Below are positions 24,392-33,809 of a stretch of 64,000 nucleotides of DNA, piece after piece. Both the position numbers and the translations under genes were made by a program. The notes under the pieces are model-generated. The model worked only from the letters and a program-made list of their open reading frames with translations, had not been told where the DNA came from and did not search any database. Positions within the stretch are counted from its first letter, which is position 1; each line of letters starts with the position of its first letter. This DNA is from UBA1765 sp045629945 (GTDB taxonomy: Bacteria > Fibrobacterota > Fibrobacteria > Fibrobacterales > Fibrobacteraceae), in contig JAZQSE010000027.1 of the NCBI GenBank assembly GCA_045629945.1, positions 153,948 through 217,947 on the forward strand, read 5' to 3'.

Positions 24392-26929
24392 GTGAAAAAG
24401 ACAGCGTTAATAATCGCTATGGGGGTTCTTTCTGCTTTTGCAGAAAATTATGAATGGGGAAACGTGCGTTTTGATGGGGGTGGTTTTGTCAACGCCGTTC
24501 TCTTTCACCCCAAACAAGAAAATCTCTTATACGCTCGTACTGATGTTGGTGGCGTTTATCGCTATAATTTTGAAGAGAGTAAATGGGTTCCTCTTACAGA
24601 TTGGATAAGTCAACAAGATGTTGGCCTTTACGGAGCAGAAGCTTTCGCCATTGACCCGACAGACCCGAAACGTGTTTATGTTTTGGCAGGAACGGGGTAT
24701 TTTAGTGATGGCCGCACGGCTATTCTCAGAAGTGAAAATTACGGGGACTCCTGGGACACTTCTTATGTAGAATTTTTCGCTCATGGAAATGGTATGGGTA
24801 GGCAAACCGGTGAAAAACTCGTAGTGGACCCTAATATGCCAAACATTCTTTTCTGCGGTAGCCGCACCAAAGGACTTTTCAAAAGTTCTGATTACGGCAA
24901 ATCCTGGGCAAATGTTTATGAAGTAGCGCTTTCTAGTGCGACAGGAAACGGCTTAACAAATGTAAACGGAATTAGCTTTGTTCTTTTTGATGAAACGCAA
25001 GGAAAAAACGCTGACGGTAGTTCTAAAGTTCTTTATATGGGAATTTCAGAAACTTCTGATAATTTATACGTAAGTAAAGATGGTGGCGCCACTTGGAATT
25101 TAATTTCTGGCGGTCCTGCTAATTTAATGCCAAACCGTGCAAAAATTGCAGACGGAAATCTTTTCCTCACTTATTCAAGTTCTCCTGGCCCACATTCAGT
25201 TTCTAAAGGTGCCATTTATAAATACAACATTTCTTCTGGAACTTGGACAAACATAACGCCTTTCCAAGATGGTAGCACAGAAGCTCGCATGGGAGACGGA
25301 AGCCAAAGCGCAAGCCATGGTTTTGGAGGCATTTCTATTAACCCAGAAAACCCAAAGCACATTATCGCCACAACGCTTTGTTTCTACGGCGGGCGCCATT
25401 ATTACAAAGAAGGAATCGATGGCTGGGGGGACAGAATTTACGTTTCTCTTGATGGCGGAAATACCTGGACTCACGGGCAAGATTATAATGCAGGTGTAAA
25501 CGCAGATGCAAACGGAACTAGCTGGATTTTAGGCAATGTAATTCACTGGGCTGGCTCTATTGAATTTAATCCATTCAATACTAAAGAAGCTTGGGTGACA
25601 AGCGGGAACGGCGTATTTCAAACAGAAGATATTTCTGCAAAAGTGCCTGTTTGGAAATTTCAATCTAAAGGCATTGAAGAAACTGTTCCTTTAGATATTG
25701 TAAGTATTCCCGGCGGCCCTCTTGTAACTGCTATTGGTGATTATGATGGTGCGCGTTACACCGATATTGCAAAAAGTACCCCAAGGCATTCTCCAAATAT
25801 CGGAACCACAAATAGTCTTGGCTATGCTCCACTTTCAGGTTCATTTGTTCGTACAGGTCATGTTACAGATTACTCCACAGGTACTGGAATTTCAAGCGAT
25901 GTAATGTATCGTTCAGATGATAATGCAGAAACGTGGACAAAATTAGAAACGACTCTTAAAGGCTCTCAAGGAACTCTTTCTATGTCTGCAGATGGAGAAG
26001 TGATTTTACACAGGCCAGACAATAGTAGCGATGTTTACCGCACTGCAGATAATGGAAAAACTTGGGAAAAGGTTCAAGGACTTGATGGGCAAAGCCAATA
26101 TGTAAGAATCGTTCCTGACCCAGTTAATGCTGAAAAATTTTATCTGGTTGATGCTCAAGGTTATTTAAAAGTTTCAACAGATAAAGGTGCTACTTTTGCA
26201 AATGCAGGCTCATGGCTCCAGAATGATGCCGCTGGCGAATACTACAATGGAGGTGGTTTAATTCGAACAGTTCCTGGAAAAGAAGGTCACTTGTGGGTAC
26301 CACTAGATCAATCACAAGTTTGGCTTCAAAAAGGTTATTCTGAAAATGGGCTTGCTTATAGTGAAGATGGTGGTAACACTTGGACTCGTTTGCCTGCCGT
26401 TTCTACAGCTATTTCTGTTGGACTTGGAAAAGCAAAAGAAGGCGCTGAATATGAAACCATTTTCATTTGGGGTGTCGCTGGCGGAAGCGAAAACCCATTA
26501 GGACTTTATCGTTCTACAGATAAGGGAGAATCTTGGATTCGTATTAATGATGATGCGCATCAATTTGGCGGGCCAGGCAACGGAAACTTTGTGGTTGGCG
26601 ATATGAATGTCTTTGGCTTAGTTTATATGAGTTCTGTCGGGCGAGGCCTTATTTTCGGAGCTCCAGAAGGAACAAATGTCGGGTTGGATATTCAGAAACA
26701 CTTGGCTTCAAAAACTCCTGTTTTTGCTTTACAAAATCGCACTTTGTATTTGCAGGCACAAGAAGCATCTGATTTCAAATTATTTGATGCGAAGGGAAAA
26801 CTTGTTTTCAACAAAAAAGTTTCTGGAAATTCTACGATAGATTTAAAGAAACTCCCTGCCGGAAAATATATTGCTTGTGTTGAATCTGCAGGAAAAACCC
26901 TTTCTAAAAAATCAATCACTTTAAAATAA
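24392..26929 (+). CDS. Secreted GH74 xyloglucanase with type IX-like sorting tail
   Basis: 845 aa from a GTG at 24392, preceded by AAAGGAG at seven bases; this start gives a clean signal peptide (KKTALIIAMGVLSAFA). The ATG at 24353 in the same frame has no such support. The mature protein opens with EWGNVRFDGGGFVNAVLFHP and RTDVGGVYR, the first blade and catalytic Asp region of GH74 double seven-blade propellers; Asp-box-like repeats (SxDxGxTW) recur (for example SKDGGATWN, SLDGGNTWT, SEDGGNTWT, STDKGESW). The last ~75 residues form a type IX-like C-terminal domain ending SITLK. It should cut xyloglucan outside the cell. Own terminator downstream. Confidence 0.92.
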   Translation: MKKTALIIAMGVLSAFAENYEWGNVRFDGGGFVNAVLFHPKQENLLYARTDVGGVYRYNFEESKWVPLTDWISQQDVGLYGAEAFAIDPTDPKRVYVLAGTGYFSDGRTAILRSENYGDSWDTSYVEFFAHGNGMGRQTGEKLVVDPNMPNILFCGSRTKGLFKSSDYGKSWANVYEVALSSATGNGLTNVNGISFVLFDETQGKNADGSSKVLYMGISETSDNLYVSKDGGATWNLISGGPANLMPNRAKIADGNLFLTYSSSPGPHSVSKGAIYKYNISSGTWTNITPFQDGSTEARMGDGSQSASHGFGGISINPENPKHIIATTLCFYGGRHYYKEGIDGWGDRIYVSLDGGNTWTHGQDYNAGVNADANGTSWILGNVIHWAGSIEFNPFNTKEAWVTSGNGVFQTEDISAKVPVWKFQSKGIEETVPLDIVSIPGGPLVTAIGDYDGARYTDIAKSTPRHSPNIGTTNSLGYAPLSGSFVRTGHVTDYSTGTGISSDVMYRSDDNAETWTKLETTLKGSQGTLSMSADGEVILHRPDNSSDVYRTADNGKTWEKVQGLDGQSQYVRIVPDPVNAEKFYLVDAQGYLKVSTDKGATFANAGSWLQNDAAGEYYNGGGLIRTVPGKEGHLWVPLDQSQVWLQKGYSENGLAYSEDGGNTWTRLPAVSTAISVGLGKAKEGAEYETIFIWGVAGGSENPLGLYRSTDKGESWIRINDDAHQFGGPGNGNFVVGDMNVFGLVYMSSVGRGLIFGAPEGTNVGLDIQKHLASKTPVFALQNRTLYLQAQEASDFKLFDAKGKLVFNKKVSGNSTIDLKKLPAGKYIACVESAGKTLSKKSITLK

Positions 26930-26954
26930 TTCAAATCAGATTAAGGTAAAATTT

Positions 26955-26992
26955 AAAGGCATCGGCGAAGGGAACCTTCGCCGATTGCTTTA
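26955..26992 (+). terminator. Intrinsic terminator of the GH74 gene
   Basis: ATCGGCGAAGG (26961-26971) pairs with CCTTCGCCGAT (26975-26985), 11 bp perfect, loop GAA. The flanking AAAGGC and TGCTTT extend it. Confidence 0.8.
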
Positions 26993-27055
26993 TAAAAACT
27001 CTTTTTTTGTATTTCTTCTTTTACTAATTTATTTAGCAATAAAGAAAGGAAAAAT

Positions 27056-27277
27056 ATGCAAGAATCGCCTAAAAGAAATCAAGAAAATCGCTTGCAGCAG
27101 CAAAGCAAAATTTCGCACACACAAGGCGAAAATTCGAGCCAAACAAAAGACTCCGCAACGCGAATTAAAAAAATGCGCGCCTGGCTTGGCGTAAAAGGCT
27201 CTGCGAATTTTACCAATAACGATGAAAACGATGAACCACTTTATTACGGCGATGGCCATTCCGGCTGGAATAGGTAG
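27056..27277 (+). CDS. Small hydrophilic protein (73 aa), unknown
   Basis: ATG 27056 is preceded by AAAGGA at six bases. The product is polar and probably disordered: Gln/Asn/Ser/Lys-rich first half, then RAWLGVKGSANF and an acidic NDENDEPLYYGDG end. It follows the GH74 terminator and has no partner gene. The overlapping frame from 26985 lacks a ribosome site and was not chosen. Confidence 0.45.
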   Translation: MQESPKRNQENRLQQQSKISHTQGENSSQTKDSATRIKKMRAWLGVKGSANFTNNDENDEPLYYGDGHSGWNR

Positions 27278-27405
27278 ATTTGTTAACTCATTATTTCTTT
27301 TATTACTCTTTTTAATCTTTCTTTATTTTCTAAAGGTTTATCGCCTTTAAAATAAATTTCTACAAAAGTGATTTTTTTCTAGAAGAACGTAATTAGGTTT
27401 ATATA

Positions 27406-27443
27406 ATAAAAAAAAGTACCTGTTTTCCAGACACCTTTTTAAT
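27406..27443 (-). terminator. Intrinsic terminator of the minus-strand genes at 27512-28463
   Basis: On the minus strand GTGTCTG (27434-27428) pairs with CAGGTAC (27422-27416), with two G-T pairs, followed by a run of eight T. Confidence 0.55.
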
Positions 27444-27511
27444 ATAAACCAAAGCGCTGGCTTTTTACGTGTTGTATTTAAGAAATTTAATTCAATTTTA
27501 TTGCATAGATT

Positions 27512-28237
27512 TTAAAATTCATATTTGCGTTTAGTGTGATAAATGGCTTTGCCATTCCAATTTTTGACACCTCCATGCCTACTACAGGTACCTTTTCTTG
27601 ATGCAGTCCAATCCATGAACCACCCATCATAACAAAGTGCTTGGTAGTGACTAAAAATTTTTTTTGAAGGATTTAGTTTGTTTTCTAATTTTTCTAAACG
27701 TTCTGATTTATCATGTAAATAGTAAAGATATTCTGCAGCTTCCTTGTTTTTTCCAAGTTTTTTTAATGACATCGCTTTAATATAACGCAAGGAGTCATTT
27801 TGTTTGTGTGATGAATTTAAACTGTCAATTAAAACCAAGGTGTTTAGTGCTGAGTCAAATGCCTTATTATTAAAAAAAGAATAAACTTTTGTTATTATCA
27901 TTGAATCAATGGTGACTAGGTATTGTTTTCTCTTGTTGATTCTACAATTTTGAATGGAATTGCTGAATTTTTTTCTTGCGGCTATAAGAGAATCTATGTC
28001 GTTTATTTTATACGTTTCACTAATTGATGATATTATAAGTGAATCTGAGCAATAGTTTGTTTCTGTTTTTAATTTTTTATCTGTTACATCATTATATTCC
28101 CCGTCAGTTGAACAAAAAGATAAGCATATTACAATAAAAAGAAAAAAAGAACAACCTATTGAACAACAGCCTCCAGCTCCTTTCATGTCTTTTTTCTTTA
28201 TGCTAACTTTCTTAGTTTTTAGAATGTTCTTTCTCAT
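27512..28237 (-). CDS. Membrane-anchored protein with a C-terminal DUF3761-like domain
   Basis: 241 aa. A basic N-terminus is followed by one hydrophobic segment (IGCSFFLFIVICLSFCS) at ~25-42, either a signal anchor or a lipoprotein-like signal. The middle (~60-190) is helical and contains a TPR-like stretch (RYIKAMSLKKLGKNKEAAEYLYYL). The last ~40 residues (CYDGWFMDWTASRKGTCSRHGGVKNW) carry the C...GTCSxHGGV pattern of DUF3761, found in small exported proteins. It lies 10 bp after the 28248 gene on the same strand. An internal Met18 is an alternative start. Confidence 0.6.
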   Translation of the reverse strand: MRKNILKTKKVSIKKKDMKGAGGCCSIGCSFFLFIVICLSFCSTDGEYNDVTDKKLKTETNYCSDSLIISSISETYKINDIDSLIAARKKFSNSIQNCRINKRKQYLVTIDSMIITKVYSFFNNKAFDSALNTLVLIDSLNSSHKQNDSLRYIKAMSLKKLGKNKEAAEYLYYLHDKSERLEKLENKLNPSKKIFSHYQALCYDGWFMDWTASRKGTCSRHGGVKNWNGKAIYHTKRKYEF

Positions 28238-28247
28238 GATAAAACTT

Positions 28248-28463
28248 TTATTTCAAAAAGATGTTGTTTATAAATACGCCGGCAAAGAAGATTATTAAAT
28301 ACGCATACCAAATAATTGTTAAGGGGTAATTCATGGCGCGTTTAAATGAAGATGGTTCAGTTGCGTTTTTCTGAGCAATGTGGCGTAAATTTTTGCGAAA
28401 ATAAAGGAAGCTGATGGTTATGCCAGCTAATGAGACTAATAATAAGATAATGGTTGTGAGCAT
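28248..28463 (-). CDS. Small two-TM membrane protein, unknown
   Basis: 71 aa with two hydrophobic helices (~3-22 and ~48-67) separated by a basic loop (FRKNLRHIAQKN). No recognised family. It is the first gene of a two-gene minus-strand operon with the DUF3761-like protein, 10 bp apart, and is divergent from the rimP operon. Confidence 0.5.
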   Translation of the reverse strand: MLTTIILLLVSLAGITISFLYFRKNLRHIAQKNATEPSSFKRAMNYPLTIIWYAYLIIFFAGVFINNIFLK

Positions 28464-28525
28464 AAGTTAAAGATAAAAAATGCTAAAGGAAAAAAGATTT
28501 TCTTTTAAAAAACAAGTGAATCTCC

Positions 28526-28553
28526 TTGAAAAAAGGCCAAAAAGTGGTATGAT
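28526..28553 (+). promoter_or_regulatory. Promoter of the rimP-nusA-infB operon
   Basis: TTGAAA (28526-28531), 16-base spacer, TATGAT (28548-28553). The start would be near 28560, leaving ~90 bases of leader. A hairpin in that leader (28609-28629: GGTC/GGCC and GTTC/GAAC with one bulged G) lies just before rimP. Confidence 0.6.
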
Positions 28554-28651
28554 TTAAGAAATTTGCTTGAAAAGTTTTAAAAAATTTTCTCTATTTGTTC
28601 TAACTAATGGGTCGTTCGGCTGAACGGGCCATTCTTTTATATGAGGTGGTT

Positions 28652-29101
28652 TTGATAACCCAAGAAAAATTAAATTCGATGATTGCCGCTGCTTGCGAAG
28701 CTGGGAATGTTTCTTTAGTGGAGGCCGATTTGTTCCAGGCGGGCAAGCGTAAAATGCTTCGCTTGTTTGTTGATAAACCTGAAGGTGTGACTATTGGTGA
28801 TTGTACTAAAGTCAGTAGGGCGCTTTCTGCTGCTTTGGATTTGGATCCAGATGTAATTGAAGGGGCTTTTACTTTAGAAGTTTCTTCGCCAGGCCTAGAC
28901 CGCCCGTTGAAGTCCGAAGCGGATTTTTTGAGAAATGTTGGAAGACGTTTGAGAATTACGCGCTCAACAGGAAAACCTGTGACTGGCGTTTTAAAAAGCG
29001 TTGATAATGAATGTTTAACCGTGGAATTGATGGGAAACGCAGGGGATATGCAAGTACCACGTTCCGAAATTCTTTCTGCTAAAGCAGATGTTCAAATTTA
29101 G
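28652..29101 (+). CDS. rimP: Ribosome maturation factor RimP
   Basis: 149 aa from TTG 28652. GAGG (28643-28646) precedes it at five bases, and the protein then begins ITQEKLNSMIAAAC, as RimP normally does. The ATG at 28607 would add 15 residues encoded by the leader hairpin and is less likely. Landmarks: SLVEADLF, LRLFVDKPEGVTIGDC, LEVSSPGLDRPLK (the family signature). RimP acts in 30S subunit maturation. First gene of the rimP-nusA-infB-rbfA-truB-ribF operon. Confidence 0.9.
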   Translation: MITQEKLNSMIAAACEAGNVSLVEADLFQAGKRKMLRLFVDKPEGVTIGDCTKVSRALSAALDLDPDVIEGAFTLEVSSPGLDRPLKSEADFLRNVGRRLRITRSTGKPVTGVLKSVDNECLTVELMGNAGDMQVPRSEILSAKADVQI

Positions 29102-29118
29102 TATCAAGAGGGCTCACT

Positions 29119-30369
29119 ATGAAACACGAAGCAAAATTAAGTCTGTTGGATTCTTTGAAGAATGTTATTGAAGCAAAGAATATGGACGATGAAACAGTTA
29201 TCAAAGCATTGAAAGATTCTTTGACTGCTGCCGCTAAAAAGTACTTGCAACTTAGCAAGCATATCGATGTTGATATTGATATGGAAACAAACGAAGTGCG
29301 TGTATTTTTGCGTGTAGAAGTGGTGGAAGATTTCCCTGACTATGATGCGGAGATGAGTGCAGAAGAAGTTCAACAGCTCGATGAACATTATATGCTCGTT
29401 GATGAAGCTCGTGAATTTAATGAAGACGCTCAGGCTGGCGATACTCTTGAAATGGAAGTGCCGATGTCTGCTTTTGGACGCCAGGCAATTCAGAATGCAA
29501 AACAACTTTTGATGCAAAGTATGCGTGATGCCGAACGAGTCAAAATCCAAAAGGTTTATGAAAATCGTATTGGTTCTTTGATTTCTGGTGAAGTGACTCG
29601 CATTGAAGGCCCAAACCTGATTATCAATTTGGGTTCTACAGAAGCTATTTTGCCTCAACGTGAACAGATTCGTAAAGAACGTTGGAAACAAGGTGATTCT
29701 GTTAAAGCAGTTATTTTAAAAATCGATGAAAATGCCAAATTTGGTTCTCCGCTTGTTGTGCTTTCAAGAACACACGAATCTTTCTTGAAAGAATTGCTTA
29801 GACAAGAAGTTCCTGAAATTTATGAAGGCTCTGTTGAAATTAAAAATATTGTCCGTGACCCGGGCTATCGTGCAAAAATCGCTGTTTTAGCTCGCGATGA
29901 ACGTATAGACCCTGTTGGCGCTTGCGTTGGTATGAAAGGGGCTCGCGTACAAGCTATTGTTCGTGAACTCTCTAATGAACGCATTGAATTTGTAGTCTGG
30001 AGCGAAGATGTAGAAACTTATATCCGCCATGCTCTTAGCCCTGCAAACATTGTGAAGTTCATTGAAATTCCTAGAACAAATCGTATTGTTGTGATTATTG
30101 ATACTGAAAACTTGGCTCAGGCAATTGGTCGCAATGGACAGAATGTTCGCCTCGCTTCTACTTTGGTAAGCCGTTCTTTAGATGTATTTGGCGAAAAAGA
30201 ATGGTCTGAAAAGAGTGAAGAAGAAAAAGAAAGAGTTTTGACTCCAAAGCAAAGAGAAATTATTCGTGAAGTTGTAGAAAGACGCCCTTTGGAAGATATG
30301 CTTGAAGAAAGTTCGGAAATTAGTGAAGAAGTCGAAGTTTCTAAAGAAGAAGGTTCCGTTGAAGAATAA
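29119..30369 (+). CDS. nusA: Transcription termination/antitermination factor NusA
   Basis: 416 aa. N-terminal RNA polymerase-binding domain (~1-135), S1 domain (~140-205, SGEVTRIEGPNLIINLGSTEAILP), KH1 (~230-300, GACVGMKGARVQAIVREL) and KH2 (~305-375, AQAIGRNGQNVRLAS). The protein ends in an acidic tail and lacks the C-terminal AR1/AR2 repeats of the E. coli protein, as in many non-proteobacteria. It controls pausing, termination and antitermination. It lies 17 bp after rimP. Confidence 0.95.
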   Translation: MKHEAKLSLLDSLKNVIEAKNMDDETVIKALKDSLTAAAKKYLQLSKHIDVDIDMETNEVRVFLRVEVVEDFPDYDAEMSAEEVQQLDEHYMLVDEAREFNEDAQAGDTLEMEVPMSAFGRQAIQNAKQLLMQSMRDAERVKIQKVYENRIGSLISGEVTRIEGPNLIINLGSTEAILPQREQIRKERWKQGDSVKAVILKIDENAKFGSPLVVLSRTHESFLKELLRQEVPEIYEGSVEIKNIVRDPGYRAKIAVLARDERIDPVGACVGMKGARVQAIVRELSNERIEFVVWSEDVETYIRHALSPANIVKFIEIPRTNRIVVIIDTENLAQAIGRNGQNVRLASTLVSRSLDVFGEKEWSEKSEEEKERVLTPKQREIIREVVERRPLEDMLEESSEISEEVEVSKEEGSVEE

Positions 30370-30387
30370 TTTTGGAGCATAGACTAG

Positions 30388-33339
30388 ATGAGTAATGAAG
30401 AACACAAAAAACCAAGCCAATGGGCAAAAGAAAAAGGGCTGACTTCAAATGTCGTTTTGAAGTTGCTCCGTGATAATGGGTTTGAAGTTAAAACAGCTTT
30501 CAGCCCTGTACCTATTTCACAATTTGCTACCATTGAAAAAGCTGCAGAAGAAGAAAAGCGTAAACAAGACGCTCGCAATAAGAAAAAACAACCTGCAAAA
30601 GCAGATGAACAGGCTCCTGCTGAACAGGCTCCTGCAGAGCAGGCTTCTACAACTTCTGCAACGGGTAGAAAGTTAACAGGTACTTTGGGAAAGAAAAAGC
30701 CTACGACCCCAAAGGTTGTAATTGCTCCAAAGAAACCAGTAGCAAAAGATGCTACTAAAGAAGAGGTTAAACCAGAAGTTAAAGAAAAAGAAACAACTCC
30801 TGTAAAGCAAGAGGTAAAAAAACAACCTGCACCACAAAAACCTGTTTCGCAGAATACAGATAAAAAGAAAGATCCTCCTAGACAAGTTCCTAAAGTGGAT
30901 TTGAAAAAGGATTCTGGAGAACAAGCAAAACCTGCTAATGTGCAAATGCTTTCTCAAGATAAATTGAGAAAACCAGAGTTGAAAGCACAAGTGTTGCCGC
31001 CTTCTGCTGAAATGCTTGCTCGTATTCAGAAGTCTCGTCAACAGCAATCTTCTCCGCAAGGAGGTGCCCGCAGACCAAATAGAAACAATACAAATAACCA
31101 ACAAGGTTATACAGGAACATTTGGTCGTACATCGTCTGCTAATTCTAACAATAATGATAATAACCATCGCCGTCATGGACAAAATCAAAATCACGGAAAC
31201 AATCGCTCTTACCAGCAAGGTGGAGGCCGTGATGGTGGTTTTACCGGTGGTTCAATGCAAGATGCTTTTGGTGCATCTCGTAATGGAGCTAATTTGGTTG
31301 CTTCTATGGGAGGCCCAAACAATGCTTCTCGTGGCGGAAAACAAGGTGGTCGTAATGGCGGTAAAAATGACCGCAATAACGAACGTAATAGAAATAAAGA
31401 CAAGCAGGAACAACGCGAACAACAAGATGCAGTACGCCAGAATGTTTCTCGCGTGATGGCCTCGTTGTCTAAAAACCCGGTAAAGAAAGTTTACCATAAA
31501 GACCGTTCTGTAGATGAATCCGGAGAAGAAAAGAAAATTCTTAAAACTTCAGACTTTATTACAGTCGGTGAACTTGCTGGCCTTATGGAACAAATGCCGG
31601 CTCGCGTTATCGCAAAATGTATGGAAATGGGAATGATGGTGACAATCAATGCCCGTCTTGATTTTGAAACCATACAGGTTCTTGCTGATGACTTTGGCTT
31701 TGAAGCCCAATTGATGGAAGAATACGAAGAAGATGTTCTTGGTGTTGAAGAAGATCAAGAAGAAAATCTCCAACCGCGTTCTCCTGTGGTTACTGTAATG
31801 GGCCACGTGGACCATGGTAAAACTTCGTTGCTTGACTGGATTCGTAAATCACATGTTGTGGCTGGTGAATCAGGTGGTATTACGCAGCACATTGGTGCTT
31901 ATGAAGTAACTACTCCGGTTGGAAAGGTAACATTCCTTGATACTCCGGGGCACGAAGCTTTTAGTGCTATGCGTGCTCGCGGTTCTCAAGTGACAGATGT
32001 TATTGTGCTTGTTGTAGCTGCTGATTCTATGGTGATGCCTCAGACAGTTGAATCCATTGAATTAGCTCATAGAGAAAAAGTGCCTTTGGTTGTGGCGATT
32101 ACTAAAATTGATTTGCCTACGGCTAACCCAGATAAAATCCGTGCACAACTTGCTGAACGCGGTGTTGAAGTGGAACAATGGGGTGGTACAACCAGCTGTA
32201 TAGAAGTTTCTGCCCGTTCAGGCCAGGGTATGGAAGAATTGCTTGAAACTCTTGCGCTTGAAACAGAAGTGCTTGAACTTAGAGCAAACCCGAATGCAAG
32301 AGCGAAAGGTGCTGTTGTAGAATCTAAGCTAGATGCTGGTAAAGGTTCTATGGCAACTATTCTTATCCAGAATGGAACGCTTCACGTGGGTGATCCGTTT
32401 GTTTGTGGTATCTATTCTGGTCGTGTTCGTGCGATGTTTAATGAACGCGGTGAAAACCGTAAAGAAGCCGGCCCATCTACTCCTTGCCAGGTTCTTGGTT
32501 TTGATGGTACCCCACAAGCGGGTGATGATTTAATTGTTGTTGAAGACGAAAAGACAGCAAGAGAAATTGCTTCCAAACGCCGTATGGCTGCTCGTGAACG
32601 TGACCTTCGTGCAAGAAAGACTGTTTCTCTTGAAAATTCTTTCAATGGCGTTAAGGAAGGTAAAGTTTCTGAATTGAACTTGATTGTTAAAGCTGACGTG
32701 GGTGGTTCTGCTGAAGCGTTGGCAGCAAGTCTTGAAAAACTTTCTAACAAAGAAGTTAAAGTCAATATTATCCGTAAAGGTGTTGGTGCTATTACAGATT
32801 CCGATGTCTTGTTTGCCACAACGGCTCAGGCTGTAATTATTGCGTTCCATTTAATGCCTTCTGCGTCTATCCGTGAAATGGCAGAAAAAGATGGCATTGA
32901 AATCCGTACATACCGCGTGATTTATGACTGTATTGAAGATATCCAGAATGTGGTTGAAGGTCTCTTGAAACCGAAATTACGTGAAGAAATTATCGGTGAA
33001 GCTGAAATCAGAGAACTCTTCAAAATACCAAAAGTCGGCATGATTGCAGGCTGTATGGTAACTGATGGTGAAGTGAATCGCGATAGTCATGTGCGCTTAT
33101 ACCGTAAAGGTGTTGAAATCGGCGTAACTCATGTTACTTCTCTCAAACGTCATAAAGACGATGTGAAGAATGTGGCTCGCGGCTTTGAATGTGGTATTGG
33201 TTTAAAAGGCAATGATAACATTCAAGTGGGCGATACTTTGATGTTCTTCAAGAAAGTAGAAGTGGCAAGAACTCTTGCTGATGTCGCTCGTGAAGAAGCA
33301 GAAGAAAAAAAGAATGCAGAAAAAAAGGATGCTGAATAG
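30388..33339 (+). CDS. infB: Translation initiation factor IF-2 with a long disordered N-terminus
   Basis: 983 aa. The first ~50 residues are the IF2_N-like helix (KPSQWAKEKGLTSNVVLKLL). A low-complexity region from ~60 to ~345 follows: Lys/Pro/Ala-rich, then Gln/Asn/Gly/Arg-rich. A second IF2_N-like part lies at ~370-440. The G domain starts near 467 with GHVDHGKTS (G1), DTPGHEAF (G3) and TKID (G4). Domains II-IV follow to the C-terminus. It brings fMet-tRNA to the 30S subunit. The Asn/Arg/Gly-rich linker is unusual in composition. Confidence 0.95.
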   Translation: MSNEEHKKPSQWAKEKGLTSNVVLKLLRDNGFEVKTAFSPVPISQFATIEKAAEEEKRKQDARNKKKQPAKADEQAPAEQAPAEQASTTSATGRKLTGTLGKKKPTTPKVVIAPKKPVAKDATKEEVKPEVKEKETTPVKQEVKKQPAPQKPVSQNTDKKKDPPRQVPKVDLKKDSGEQAKPANVQMLSQDKLRKPELKAQVLPPSAEMLARIQKSRQQQSSPQGGARRPNRNNTNNQQGYTGTFGRTSSANSNNNDNNHRRHGQNQNHGNNRSYQQGGGRDGGFTGGSMQDAFGASRNGANLVASMGGPNNASRGGKQGGRNGGKNDRNNERNRNKDKQEQREQQDAVRQNVSRVMASLSKNPVKKVYHKDRSVDESGEEKKILKTSDFITVGELAGLMEQMPARVIAKCMEMGMMVTINARLDFETIQVLADDFGFEAQLMEEYEEDVLGVEEDQEENLQPRSPVVTVMGHVDHGKTSLLDWIRKSHVVAGESGGITQHIGAYEVTTPVGKVTFLDTPGHEAFSAMRARGSQVTDVIVLVVAADSMVMPQTVESIELAHREKVPLVVAITKIDLPTANPDKIRAQLAERGVEVEQWGGTTSCIEVSARSGQGMEELLETLALETEVLELRANPNARAKGAVVESKLDAGKGSMATILIQNGTLHVGDPFVCGIYSGRVRAMFNERGENRKEAGPSTPCQVLGFDGTPQAGDDLIVVEDEKTAREIASKRRMAARERDLRARKTVSLENSFNGVKEGKVSELNLIVKADVGGSAEALAASLEKLSNKEVKVNIIRKGVGAITDSDVLFATTAQAVIIAFHLMPSASIREMAEKDGIEIRTYRVIYDCIEDIQNVVEGLLKPKLREEIIGEAEIRELFKIPKVGMIAGCMVTDGEVNRDSHVRLYRKGVEIGVTHVTSLKRHKDDVKNVARGFECGIGLKGNDNIQVGDTLMFFKKVEVARTLADVAREEAEEKKNAEKKDAE

Positions 33340-33346
33340 TTTTTGA

Positions 33347-33384
33347 AAATGCAAAATCTTGTGCTTACAGGATTTTGCGTTTTT
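33347..33384 (+). terminator. Possible attenuator/terminator between infB and rbfA
   Basis: GCAAAATC (33351-33358) pairs with GATTTTGC (33371-33378), extended by AAAA/TTTT, and followed by T residues. It sits inside the operon, so it may trim transcript levels rather than end the operon. Confidence 0.55.
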
Positions 33385-33409
33385 AAGGCACTTGTTTTTA
33401 GCATTTATT

Positions 33410-33437
33410 CTTAAAAAATAAAGAACTATTTTTTAAG
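33410..33437 (+). promoter_or_regulatory. AT-rich hairpin before the rbfA ribosome site
   Basis: CTTAAAAAATA (33410-33420) pairs with TATTTTTTAAG (33427-33437), 11 bp perfect, loop AAGAAC, about 8 bases before AAAAGGAA. Confidence 0.45.
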
Positions 33438-33455
33438 AGAAAAAAGGAATTTGAA

Positions 33456-33809
33456 ATGAGTCGTCGTACAGAACGTTTAGGTGTTCTTTTCCGCGAAGAA
33501 ATCAGTGCTTTGCTTCAGCGAGGCCTAAAGGACCCGCGTGTTGGTTTTGCAACCATCCAGAGGGTTGATATTGTAGAAGATTTAAGCTATGCAAAAGTTT
33601 TCGTTTCTGTAATGGGTTCTGAAAAAGAAAAGAACGATACTTTGATTGGACTTCGCAATTCTGCGGGATTTATCCGCCAGCATTTAGGAAAAATTATCAA
33701 GATTCGCAAAATACCAGAGTTGACATTTGTTGAAGATGCCAATTTAGATTACGCTATTCGTATTGAATCTATTTTAGCCGATATGAAAAGCAAAGGGGAA
33801 TTGGATTGA
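33456..33809 (+). CDS. rbfA: Ribosome-binding factor A
   Basis: 117 aa, a single KH-like domain. SRRTERLGVLFREEISALLQRGLKDPRVG at the start, VDIVEDLSYAKVFVSVMG and IRKIPELTFVED are the standard RbfA landmarks. It binds the 30S subunit during 16S rRNA maturation. The stop overlaps the truB start (TTGA at 33806-33809). About 115 bp with two hairpins separate it from infB. Confidence 0.92.
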   Translation: MSRRTERLGVLFREEISALLQRGLKDPRVGFATIQRVDIVEDLSYAKVFVSVMGSEKEKNDTLIGLRNSAGFIRQHLGKIIKIRKIPELTFVEDANLDYAIRIESILADMKSKGELD

